Source: Scleroderma bovista
Taxonomy: Eukaryota > Basidiomycota > Agaricomycetes > Boletales > Sclerodermataceae
Reading direction: 5' to 3'
Assembly: GCA_037178675.1 (NCBI GenBank)
Contig: JAYMGJ010000760.1
Location: 1-33,947 of the forward strand
Length of the DNA: 33,947 bases
The notes below the pieces were generated by a model. It worked only from the letters and a program-made list of their open reading frames with translations. It had not been told where the DNA came from and ran no database searches. Each line of letters starts with the position of its first letter. Position 1 is the stretch's first letter. This document shows positions 1-10,500 of this stretch, one piece after another. The position numbers and the translations under genes were made by a program.

Positions 1-245
1 CCCATGATGCAGAGTCTTGTCGATGCGTGTAGGCCGGACATAGGAGGAAGGTCACAGTGGCTAGTTGGACTAGCAACGACAAATTCGTTGGTAAACAAAT
101 CGATCTTAATTTAGCCTATCACTATAGGCAAGGAACTTGGCACATCATGAATCCATTGCTCGCAGCCTATGGCACGCCCGTTTTATCTTCCGAAAAAAAT
201 ACTATTCCGTTCAATCCATCCATTTTCTTTCCCACCTGCCTGCCA
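1..245. other. 3' flank of SSP1, no gene
   Basis: No coding region is supported here. Read on the minus strand, the DNA just after the SSP1 stop resembles the DNA just after the stops of SSP2 (17858 onward) and SSP3 (22571 onward). All three begin with a short GC-rich GGCAGG stretch followed by AT-rich, loosely alignable sequence. This is duplicated 3' flank, not an independent gene. Confidence 0.5.
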
Positions 246-617
246 TCAACAAGATATGGGGCAGTCCGTCGTCTTCTCCACTTTTGTTGGGCACTTTGTA
301 GAACTTTGCTCTGCATAGAGGTCCCCATTCGACTGTTAAATGTACTGTTAGGACAGTCCTCTTTGGACTAAACCTGAGGTACACACATAATATTCGCAGA
401 CAATGGGCCAATCGTACCTGAATGGAATTGATTAGAAAGCTCAACAAAGTACCACGAAACGGAGTTCTCACACGCAAATGGTATAAAGACCGAGGTCACT
501 AGAGCAACTCGTTCTCAGGCTCTTACCACCCACCGTCTGGGCACAGACTGCACATGATCGTTTGGCAGATGCACATATGGCGACGGAAAGGAGAATGAAT
601 ATGTTGGTGAGCTGCAT
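246..617 (-). CDS. Small secreted cysteine-rich protein (SSP1), intact
   Basis: Three-exon gene read by hand: exons 617-472, 417-387 and 332-246, joined in frame to 87 residues. Introns are 54 nt (donor GTGAGA, acceptor CAG) and 54 nt (donor GTGTGT, acceptor CAG). The start MQLTN is followed by a hydrophobic signal peptide (about residues 1-18, ending ASA). The mature part has eight cysteines at 22, 25, 38, 48, 56, 73, 83 and 87, the last being the C-terminal residue. Spacing is C-x2-C-x12-C-x9-C-x7-C-x16-C-x9-C-x3-C, nearly identical to SSP2. The two proteins differ at many residues but keep exon structure and cysteine spacing, which indicates selection on a folded secreted peptide with probably four disulfides. 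I recognise no named family. A role as effector, antimicrobial or signalling peptide is inference only. Confidence 0.8.
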
Positions 618-657
618 TGTTATGTGGGTTGAAACATGCAATCACTTACCACTATGC

Positions 658-664
658 ATTTATA
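658..664 (-). promoter_or_regulatory. TATA box of SSP1
   Basis: TATAAAT lies about 41 bases upstream of the SSP1 ATG on the minus strand. The same TATA block, followed by a GTGGTAAGTG motif and an ACAACAATG or ATAACAATG start context, is found upstream of SSP2. SSP3 has a mutated CATAAAA version. Confidence 0.6.
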
Positions 665-1110
665 TGTTCAAGCCAATGCTTTGCTTTCGTAAGTCTAGCC
701 GACGTTCTACCGGTTGCGCCTGGTGCTGCATATTATGCATATCATTTTTACCTGAAATTAACGGGCATTAAGGACCGCAGGTTCTCGACAGAGATTTCTT
801 TTGAAGTGCTACAGATCTAGAACTTGTGTAAACTGTCGGCTTTCACATGGACTTAGATGCGGAGAAAGCCCGGTTCAACAGATCCTCCAAATGCCTGTGG
901 GCATCTCAGGGCCATATCGATGCAGTGCACGGATTGGGCCACTGACTCTGAGGTTTATAGTGGATATCAAGGCATACTGCCGGTTGACCTGTCCGCTGAA
1001 AATTACGAAGCCCTACACGACTGCAAAAGAGCCATTTCCTCCGACGAAGTACATATCACCCTTCAATTGCCAGCCACACATGTGGACAAGCGGCATTCCC
1101 CTAATTTCTG
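665..1110 (-). repeat. Duplicated 5' flank of the SSP family (copy 1)
   Basis: On the minus strand this stretch aligns by eye with 17125-17458 upstream of SSP2. Shared blocks include GGAGGAAATGGCTCTTT, GTCAACCGG, GGCCCA-TCCGTGCACT and GCACCAGGCGC-ACC. Part also matches the region upstream of SSP3 (GGATCTGTTG near 21225). Open frames across it on either strand show no recognisable domain. The duplication therefore carried several hundred bases of regulatory DNA with the gene. Confidence 0.55.
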
Positions 1111-2492
1111 TTCCCATCATTTCGGGCAGGGCGGATTGTGGGCCCTGAAATGTGGGCGAACCAGACTGGCTCCAGCTCTGTGGAAGGTCGTGTGTTCGTT
1201 CTGTTTTCTCTGGTCCGAAGGAATAATATTCTCCCATTCTGGACATAAACCATGTCCCCGTGGGGGGTCCGCTCGCCCCGGGGGAGCGATGGGCCACTGG
1301 GGACCTTAATCAGAACTTACTTGGAAGGGTGCGATATGGGGCAATGCACCTTGAAGCAATATAGTTCCGAATAAAACGCCTTCCCACTCATATTGAACCG
1401 CTACCCGTGGTGTAGCTGTTGAGCAATAGTCGTTATGACGACGAAGCCAGCAACTTGAAGGAACTATACAAGTGTGGAGACAACAGGTGAGGCCAAGGTG
1501 CATAGTGTTTACATTTTCAATTTCAGAACTGTCTAACTGCACATTTCGTCATTCAATTCAGTAGGGGCTGATGATAGTCCTTGTGGAGGGCGTTCAAAAA
1601 GAGGGTCCAAAATATCATATCTTCAATGCGCAGGTCCGGTCTGGACCTCGTCGGGTAAAGTTGATATAATTATGGGCATGGAGTATTGCAGTTTCTCAAG
1701 GCCCGCCCCTACCAATGGCCTGACAGCCATCAAAGTATTCATAAGGGCAAATGTCTTTCTGGTGCCTCCCAAAATTGAGATGCAAAGACTTCAGTATTCG
1801 AAAAGTGTTCGTGGAGGAGACCAAGAAATGCCTTGTACACGCAGCCGAGTTATATTGTGCTCGTTAGTTTCTCGAGGAAGCCGTGTGCGGTGACAAGATT
1901 GCCGCAAAATATTAAATATCGGAGAAAGATCTGCAAAGCTAAGTGTCACTGGCCAGCCATGGTGACACTTAACTGAATTACGTAAATTGTCTGGGATAAC
2001 CTGACTTTGCTTAGCCGACTCGTCTCACCCAATCAGAGAGGTCACCGAAGTATTCAAAAGTGTAGCGTCACTGGGGGCCTTTCTCAGATTTGAATGGAAA
2101 TAGTGGCGGAGCCAGGTGCAATTCATCGATAAGTCATTGTTTCAACTTATGGATGCGATGCGTGACCAATTTCGACAGTACCGCGCACCAGTACGAAACA
2201 TTGGATGGCGACGAAACGCTTCGAAGTCATGGTTAATGGCTCTGCAGAATGCACGGCGCAACACACATACTAAGTCAAGCACAACCGCCGGGACGACACG
2301 TTCAAGACACGTACTACCACAAACAGCTGGAGGTGGTCACATCCGCCAGCAACAGTTTTGCGTTTTCCGGGAACCTTTGCAAAACTGCTGGAAGCTAAAA
2401 CAAACGGGTTGCGATAGTACTAGCATGGATACAATGCACTATTGCTTGTAAGATGGACATATAACATATGCATCAATAGAATCATGAGACAC
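1111..2492. other. Intergenic region, no supported gene
   Basis: Only short open frames without recognisable domains were found. The one structured item is the inverted repeat at 1940-1971. The right end is the 3' flank of the minus-strand nucleolin-like gene. Confidence 0.5.
1940..1971. repeat. Inverted repeat / potential hairpin
   Basis: TAAGTGTCAC at 1940-1949 is the reverse complement of GTGACACTTA at 1962-1971. The inner TGGC and GCCA can also pair, with a small bulge. The outer arms match perfectly over 10 bases. No neighbouring gene explains it. It could be a transposon footprint, a palindromic protein site or chance. Confidence 0.5.
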
Positions 2493-4474
2493 TCAGTCAA
2501 ATGTGATCTTCTGTCCTTCGAAGGCTGCTATCGTGCCGGACCGCGCACCTCCTCGCCCTTGTCCTCGTCCCCGGCCACCACCCCTTCCACCCCGGTCGAA
2601 ACCTCCCCTTCCGCGATCGAAACCTCCCCTTCCGCGATCAAAGCCTCCGCGACCACCGCGGCCGCCTCCACGCCCTCCACGATCACCCCATCCACGATCG
2701 CCTCCCCTTCCGCGACCGCGACCACCCTGTAGCTGGTGGGTTAGTAAAGCAACCAACGTCGATATCACAAACTTACCGAACCACCGCCACGTCCACCGCC
2801 CGGCCCGCCCGGCCCGTCCCTTGGTTGAGAGAAATCCAGCCGCATGGACCGACCATCGATCTCAAAGCCTTGCAGAGCTCCATGGGCATTTTTAGCTGCC
2901 TCCACGTCACTAAATTCGACGTATGCAAATCCTTTCGGTTTGCCAGACTCGCGATCGGTCGGTATCCGAACGCTCTTGATGTCCCCATGTTCACCAAACG
3001 TCTCCCAAAGAGTGTCCTCATTGGCGCCGAAGCTGAGGTTCCCAACGAAAAGAACGCTAGATGGCGGGCTATGCTGGTCGCCGAAAGCCTGGGCACGCTT
3101 TTCAATCACGGTTTTCTTGTCAAGGGAAGTGCTCTTATCGACGCGGATGGGACGGCCATCTATTTCCTTCCCATCCATCGCGAGCGCTTTCTCGACAGCA
3201 TCAGCAGACGTGAAATGAACATAGCCGAACCCCCGGGACCGGCCAGTGTTGCGGTCCATTTGAACGTGTGCAGACTCTACTTCCCCACAAGAAGAGAATT
3301 CCTGGGCGAGCCAGTCATTGTCGACATTCCATGAGAGCTTGCCAACAAAAACACTCTTCGTCTCCTGATCCGAAGTTGCAGAGGGAGTAGCGGTGCCGTC
3401 GGCGACCTTCACTTTTTTGGGAGGCGCAGCGGCTTCAGTCTCAGCCTTGCGCTTATTGCCTGTTCGTAGGAGATGATGGGAAGAACCAATGGACTGGAGG
3501 AATACGTACTAGTCACAGGAGCAGGAGCCTCAGCCATTTCCACGTCTTTGTCCTTTTCATCTTCTGACTCGTCGCTGGACTCATTCTCAGAATCACTATC
3601 ATCGCTCGACGATTCCTCCTTGACAGCCTTTTTAGGTTTGCCATTCGAAGCACTCGACGAATCTTTTTTAGACGGGGAAGCAGCCTTCGCAGCCTTAGTT
3701 TCGTTTTCTGTAAACACGCGAAGATAAGCTGGTTAGAGAAACATGGCGAGATATACATACTAGTCGTGGGGGTTGCTTCGCTTTCTTCGCTCTCGGAATC
3801 ACTGTCACTGTCAGAGTCACTGCTTTCACTCGATGATTCCTCTTTGGCATCTTTTTTAAGTTTGCCGTTCGGAGCGGTCGACGAGACTTTTTTAGGTGGG
3901 GCAGCAGCCTGCTTTGCAGCCTGTTTACTGGGTTTCGGTGGTTCCTCCTCGCTCGATGATCCCTCATCAGACGATTCCGAGTTTGTCAGAGGTTTTTGTT
4001 TCTGTGCCGGAGGTGATTCATCCTCGCTGGAACTAGAATCAGAGGATTCCGAGGAAGTAGCTTTAGTCGCTGCTTTGACCCCCTTGACCTGCGCAGATTT
4101 AGGCTTCTCTTCCTCACTGCTGCTCACGTCGTCATCAGATGATGACGGGGGTGATGGAGCCTTCTGAGCCTTCTTGTCTTGGACTTTTGAACTCGGTGCC
4201 AGCTTGGAGGGGGCAGATTCCTCATCCGATGAACTGTCTTCCTCGCTCGACGAGCTGTCATCTGCCTTCTTCTTCGACTTTGCTGGCATCTAGTAAAAAC
4301 TGTCAGAAACCCCCCAGTACACTTATAAAAAAATAGGATTACCGTTGCTCTGGCGAGGATTTCGTTTGAGGATACAGGTACTGCATTTGCCTTGGGATTT
4401 TTCTCGCCCTTTTTCACGGAAGCTTTCTTATCCGAGGCGGGCGGTTTGTCCGATTTTTTGGTTGATTTGGCCAT
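2493..4474 (-). CDS. Nucleolin/Nsr1/Gar2-like nucleolar RNA-binding protein
   Basis: Five exons: 4474-4343, 4289-3761, 3707-3510, 3459-2777 and 2726-2493, giving 591 residues with all phases consistent and GT-AG introns of about 50 nt. The layout is that of nucleolin-type proteins. A Lys-rich N-terminus is followed by long Ser/Asp/Glu acidic tracts (about residues 50-275) full of casein-kinase-2-like sites, then a basic NLS-like segment (KRK...PPKKVK, 289-304). RRM1 (about 322-398) has RNP2 VFVGKL and RNP1 RGFGYVHF. RRM2 (about 421-497) has RNP2 LFVGNL and RNP1 KGFAYVEF. An RGG/FDRGRGG tail follows. Known family members work in the nucleolus in pre-rRNA processing and ribosome assembly. Exon 3 looks like a copy of the end of exon 2 (KEESSS acidic blocks). 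The exact yeast orthologue (Nsr1 versus Gar2 type) is not decided here. Confidence 0.92.
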
Positions 4475-4834
4475 GGCGCAGTGGAATGTCCGACGTTACT
4501 CTTCAAGTCCCATTTTTTTTGACGGTGAGATCACGTGATTCGATCATCTTTTAGGAATGCTGTGCAGCAGGAACTTGATCAAACGGAAAGAGCGAAACAT
4601 TTATCTGGACTGCAACAAATATTACAAGAGCATAATGATTGAACACGGACTGTGTTCCGTAAATTATAAAGCTGGACTGCAAAGACAACAATGATCGAGT
4701 GAGCGAGCGTCACCAACCCGGTAACGCATGTCGAAATTGTCAAAACACCCTCAAAGCACCATAAATTGCCCCAAACCGCTGTCTCCCTACCGCGTCGTAA
4801 TCGTCGTGACCCTTCCATGGAAGTTACTCTAGGT
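4475..4834. other. Intergenic spacer between two minus-strand genes
   Basis: Holds the promoter/5' UTR side of the nucleolin-like gene and the 3' UTR of the DUF2433 gene. I see no coding sequence or clear TATA box. Confidence 0.5.
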
Positions 4835-7179
4835 TCATGCAGCATCTCCCGATTTGCTGCCCTCGGTGGTGCTGCGAGCGTCACCATTGCGTTTCGTGAC
4901 TCCTGCAGCCGCAAATGTTCGCGCTGCATATGCTCCGCCCCTGCTGCCTCGCCCTCTCGTGTAACCACCTCTGCCTCCGCGCTCAGCTCTTTCTTCTCGG
5001 TCAGTGGCGATCTTGACTTCGACTGTGCAGTCCTTGATTTTCTGAAATGTCATCAGTTACCCACATCACGCATAGTAAAGATGACAACGCACTTCGTTGT
5101 TCTTTTCGAGCCCAGCTTTCATCGAATCCTCGTTGTCGAATTCAACATAAGCTATCTTTCCACGGGATGGGGGATAATGAGGGATGTGAACGCGTGTAAC
5201 CTGTCATATGTTCAGTCATTTTGATCAGGGATCAATACAAAAATAAACATACACCAGCCTGTTGCCCACCAAAGAAATCCCGGAGTTCGTCCTCGGTCAC
5301 TGTTGCAGAGAGGCGGATGAAGAGCGTCCACGGATGTCTCTGAGGGCGTCTCGAAGTTGGGGTCCTCGTCCCCGCGCTGTCAGTGGTTGGTGATTTCATA
5401 CCACCATCCAAACCATCAGGCGTAGGGACCGTGGGTACATCTTCTGGAATGGGCGTAGCCTTTCTAGATTGTACGGGCAATGTTTGGGACTCAGGAGCAG
5501 GCGTCCCAACGTCCGTCTTTTCCTCGGATTCCTTCTCCTTTGCCAATTCCTTTGTCTCTCGCTCGGGACGTTCCCTGTCTTTTTTCTCCCTTTTCTCCTT
5601 TCTCCTCGGTTTATCCTTGTCGGCCTTCTCGGAAGGCGGACCAGAGGGGGTCGAAGTCCCGTTAGTCCTAATCTGGCTGGATGAGTTTTCTTTCGGTGTT
5701 TCTCTGCCTGGTATTAGAGGAGAGGTGGCGACGAGGGGCGACTTGACCTCCTTTGGCATGGGAGAAGCAGGCTTCTCGACAGGTACGGGCGTCGATCCCT
5801 TGGTGGGAGGGTTCGTGGTCGTATTTGGCAGTGAAGACATGGTTGAATTGGGAGTCTGAACAATGTTGCTCGGTGTGGCAGTACGACGGTACGCATAGTT
5901 GAAACCTATGGAAAACGGATTTAAAAGGCGCCCATAGATGAAGACATCGGCATACCCTGGCTCTTGAGCTCAGCACTGATTCTGCCTTCCTTGATGTCCA
6001 AAACAAGCGAACCGAAAGCAGCGTCGCACAGGTTCCAGTTCCAGCAGTTTTTCCATGCCGGTTCCTCACCTGTGGCAGTAGTTGTGCCAGGGTGAGGTTG
6101 CGAAGAAGGGATACGCTCAATGACCGAGAGTGCTTTATCAAGCAGGATCCGCTGGTGGTCGTCGATGACCGCATCTACTTGAGACTTCACACTATCCCAA
6201 ACTTTGTCAAATCCCTCCTTTCCAGCAAGAAGCTTGTGACGGAAGCCATCAAAGTCTGACTGGACGCTGAATTCATTGTATGAGCTCGCATAACGGAAGT
6301 GAAGGCCCGCGGAAACAGTAAGATCTGCTTTGAGAACGAGACCAAGTTGTGCGGTGATTCCTTCCCTGCCAGGGCTCGAGTGGGTGACAAGGAGTCGGGT
6401 CTCGGTAGGGTCATAGACGCGTTGGGCGGTGTCGACGAGTTCTCCGATCTGCAATGCGGTTGTCCACATAGTACCCTGTCCTCCGGCAATTGTAGCATTT
6501 CCATCTCCATTGTCGAACATTTTGTGGGGTACGAGGGCACCCCCAAGGCCGAGAAGCCGCAATTTGACACCACCTACATCGAGGCAGCGCGTTGTGGCTT
6601 CGTCGAGCACGTGTAAGTTATCGATGGAATATGCACCGGAGCGGAATTTCTCTAGGACAAGGACATCTTCGCAGGCGCCCCAAACAGTAAACACGGGAAC
6701 CTGGAGCTTGATTTGACCAGAGAGGAGGAGAGGAAATTCTGAAATTAGGGAGATGTTCACTGTTGAACGGATGGAAGAGGGGGTATTCTCGGTAGCGAGA
6801 AGATGGTTCCGCTGAGCCGTTTCAATGAGGGGAGAATACATCGTGAGGTGTCGAAGGGTACGGTCATTGATACGCTCCAGGCTATTGCTCTCTGGAAGGT
6901 ACACGGGTCAGACAAAAAATTACAATGCCATGAGACAGTAAAGGTGTGATCGCCAAACGCACCAAAGAAACCAAAGTCGCCGGTGTGAACTATGGCCTTT
7001 GCGTTGGTGTCGCGTGCAAGGTCATTGAGGGCAGAAAGACGACCACGGATGTCTGCAATGCACAGGATACGCCCTTGGGTGGCATCTATCACTTTTGTCT
7101 GGGTATTTACGGGATGGAGCCTGGGATTTGGGGACACGACAGTACGTGCTGAACCTGACGTCGGGCGAGCCGTCTGCAT
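4835..7179 (-). CDS. DUF2433 phosphoesterase-like protein with C-terminal RRM
   Basis: Five exons: 7179-6963, 6891-5956, 5905-5253, 5200-5093 and 5041-4835, giving 706 residues in frame. The N-terminal half resembles the fungal DUF2433 calcineurin-like family (phrases such as DRTLRHLTMYSPLI and VFTVWGACEDV). Expected metal-binding motifs are altered: ADIRG at 42-46 where DxH is usual, GDFGF at 67-71 lacking the second Asp, and WGAC near 143-146 where GNH is usual. A THSSPGREG motif near 242 is kept. The middle is low-complexity Pro/Ser/Thr plus a Lys/Glu-rich stretch. An RRM-like fold follows (LFIRL ... KIAYVEF, about 583-648), with a short RGG-like tail. It is probably an RNA-associated protein whose phosphoesterase domain may be inactive. 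Cellular role is unknown to me. Confidence 0.85.
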
Positions 7180-7504
7180 TTTTTACACCAGAACCTAGCG
7201 GAGGGGAGGGTGAGCAGTTGGAGACGGATGGCGTCCTCGTTGTTTCTTAAAATTACGTAATTCTCACTTCCTGTGGTTATTATTTATTATTTTCTGGTTC
7301 ACAAGCAGAGGCAATGGATCGGTGAACACCAGTGAGACTGCAAGCTGCCCGTCGTGAAAGCGGGATACACTGTCCGCCATCTTGGTAGCTACGTCGCCAG
7401 GGCTACGAGGTTCTGTAGGTGGTGCACGCCGTAGCACACTCTCCGTTAACCCCGTACACTTACCAGCTTGGTGAAGCGGGTCGGAAGACACCTCATCGTT
7501 CTGC
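7180..7504. promoter_or_regulatory. Divergent promoter region, DUF2433 gene / MED13
   Basis: A 325-base spacer between two head-to-head start codons. It must contain both promoters. I see no convincing TATA box, only an AT-rich stretch near 7275-7295. An open frame on the minus strand here has no recognisable domain. Confidence 0.5.
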
Positions 7505-10500
7505 ATGGCAAACAAGCACGATAGTCCGGCTTCTGCGCACTCATCCGCGCCTAGTTCCTCTCATGGACACTCGCTGGTGTCCTCCTCTGATAAGCTACTC
7601 TCTGCCGTGATGTCCCTTCCAGTCGATCCCCGAGTGGTCTTCGCCACATATGTTCCCGACAAGGACTCTACGTTATGTGAAGTCCTCGAACATGGCCGCA
7701 GGTTCCTAGTATCACGGAACAGGTCACTCTCATTCTATGACTCCATCTTTCCCCATACCCACGTCGACGGCGAATCGTCTGCGCTGCATGCCTTCATGAT
7801 CACCTCCGAGGCGGGCACCAACACATGCCTTTCAACTCTGCAATCACCACCAGTAGATGGGCTCAAAGGTACGTATGACATTAGACTTATTTATGTGGCC
7901 ACCATGTGTTTGGCGACTCGTCTTCTGTCCTTAGGCCCGATTAACATTCGAGCTAATATAATTTCCAGTGTCAGAATTGTCATCGTTCGACCCTCGTTAC
8001 CTCTATCCTTGCTCCTCCGCATGTTCCGAACAGATATCTCCGTGCGCTGAGTGCTCTGGTTCATCAACTCGTTCATCTTCTGCATCCGACTTCTCGTCGG
8101 CGAATTTGCTTCCACGTAAGCCACTGCGCACAGCCTATTCCCGCTTCCTGGAGGCGATTCGAACACGGCTTATCGACGATATCACCGAAGCATCAAAAGA
8201 CCCGGCCAGCGGAAGCTCTGCTCATCGCTTGATGAATGGCCTTTTATTAGCTTCATCCCCTTGTTCAAATGAATGGGGTACAGACTGGCTTTATCATGCA
8301 AAGCTCAGGCAAGCACTTCACCACTTTGCGGAGATAATCTAATGATAATCTATCTCATAGGCCGCTCGTTCACTGCCAAATCGAGGTACACTTGGCCGCG
8401 TCCAGACTCGAGATATATACGCACTTCCGACCTACCGATTTCCTTCCACTCGATCCCACCCTGCTCTTGCCTCCTGGCACCCCCATCACTTTGCTCCCTT
8501 TTGGAGTCCCTGCATATTTCCTTTCCAAATACACAGGCTCGACTTCAGCTGTCACTTCTCAGTTCGAGCAATCTCTCTCTGGTCTCGGTGCTGGAGAATG
8601 GAAGCCATGTCCCCCAGCCCAACTGTCCGAGAAGCAAAAACGGTCCCATTTAAACACCCAGCGACAGCAAAATCCAGCATACATCATTGCGTGGCTCGCG
8701 GTGCAAAACAAGCAGGGCGAAGACAAAGGCATGCCGATTATCTGGCCATTTCGCCTCTGCACCTCCTTCGCCAATACTTCTCAACACTTTGCCCATGCCC
8801 GCCGTGTTTTATCTCATATTCCTGATCTATCTCCTCAACTTCAACCCTCACCACCGTTGCCCACACTATCTTCCATCTCCGCAGACTCTACTTCCGATTT
8901 TGACAATGGGTTAGTAGTGCCCTCCACCTCAGTCCTAACAGGTCGTTCCCTTTCTCGCCGCGTTTCTGCACCACCTACATCCGATTCCCTTAGAGCATTC
9001 AGATACATGTCCCTTTCCAAATCATCAACGATCGACACGGTGGCCTCAGAAATAAGTTCTTACATCGAATCTGTTGCTAGAGAGCGCGAGAAAGAGCGCG
9101 AACGTATACGCCGTGAGCGCGAAGCACAGTTGTCTGCGTCACCAAAGACAGCTACAACGCCTATAGCTGCCCCTGCTAATGTGCCAACGTCAACAAATAT
9201 GCTCGTAAGCTCCACCATACCTGCTGGACCCACGACTCCTGCACCTCAACCCACATCAGTGGGTACTTCTCAGTCTTTAGCTGCCCTAACTCCAGATACC
9301 AACCCACCGTCGGCGAACACCTTTTATCCGTCACCACCGGCTACCAATAGCAAGCCAGTTATACAGCCAGTTGATTCAGAAACACCAGTTGCTGATGGTG
9401 AACCGCCTCCACCTGCCCAGCCAGAACCTTCGATGCCGTATTCGTCGGCATTCGACGATTTCGAGGCTATGGACACCTCTTGGTCTCAGCCTGCCTCAGA
9501 ACTAATGAACTTAGGCATGGGTTATGATATGCCCTTTGACATGAATGTCGATGCCATCACTGGCGGAGGGGGAGGAGGGAGTGGTGGTGGTTCGCGGATG
9601 AACATGGACCTCGAGGATAGTTTCACGATTACGGAGGATGATTTTGACTACTTTGACAGGCCTTCGGGCGCTACTCGTCCACCTGGACTACCTCCAGTTG
9701 CCGTATCAGGCCTGACACCGACTGTCAGACCAGCCGTATTGGGATTCCCCCCTTTGCCATTGCACAACGGGCACGCCCACGGTGTGCCCGCAACGGTCCC
9801 ATCTCCAGCGCCAGGCCTTGCCGGCACTGACGCTTTCACACCCAGATTTTCCGACACTCCAGCGCTCGATCTCATATCTACCACTACGGATGCCCTTCCC
9901 TCCCCTGAAATTACACCCTATGCGCAGTCAGGCCCCGCGACACCATGTCCCCGGCAACTTAGACTTTCTTCAGTTTCATCTACCTTCGATCCTATCCCAT
10001 TTGCTCACCGCCACAAGCTTTCCGACTCTAAGTATGACATGGGCAAGTTCGCACTACCCAGTCCACCAGACGAGGAAGATAGAACCGAACCGCTTCCACT
10101 TGCATCTCTCGTACGCGCGAAGAGCTGGAAACAACGTTACTATGATGTGACAGATCCACGAGTAGGTGTCGTCCGACGACTCATCGGCGTGAAGCGTAAG
10201 TCCCTTGATCAAGGCCGGCCACGCCGCCCGCATCCAAGCTGGTTGTATGATCATGACGATCCCCAAGACGATCCAGAGGGTGCTTTCGCGGACCTTGATG
10301 ATGCTGATTCAGATGGCGCTTCTGACTCGGACGAGCCGGATCTCAGTGCCCCATCGCGGCCAACTACCCCTCCTCCTGCATATCTACCCCTTGGAGCGCC
10401 CTTGCTTCACGTGCAGTTTCAACATCCGTATTTACTCCCTCGTAGCATACCTCTTCGGCCCCCTGGAGCTGCAGTGGCACCTATGACTATTCCTTCTGTT

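Noticed and set aside
562..820. Plus-strand ORFs that resemble minus-strand ORFs at 17337-17621 and 21163-21567
   Set aside because: They are antisense shadows of the three SSP copies. The similarity comes from the signal-peptide exon and promoter on the other strand.
857..1309. 150-codon plus-strand ORF
   Set aside because: No domain recognised; it lies across the duplicated SSP flank, and the opposite strand is equally open.
1607..1620. GTCCAAAATATCAT shared with about 32508-32521
   Set aside because: A 14-base match is expected by chance about once or twice in a window of this size.
2503..2895. Pro/Arg-rich plus-strand ORF
   Set aside because: Antisense of the RGG tail of the nucleolin-like gene.
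3766..4167. Ser/Leu-rich plus-strand ORF
   Set aside because: Antisense of the acidic Ser/Asp/Glu tract; low complexity produces the open frame.
5383..5859. 158-codon plus-strand ORF
   Set aside because: Antisense of the low-complexity middle of the DUF2433-RRM gene, whose exon model is fully consistent on the minus strand.
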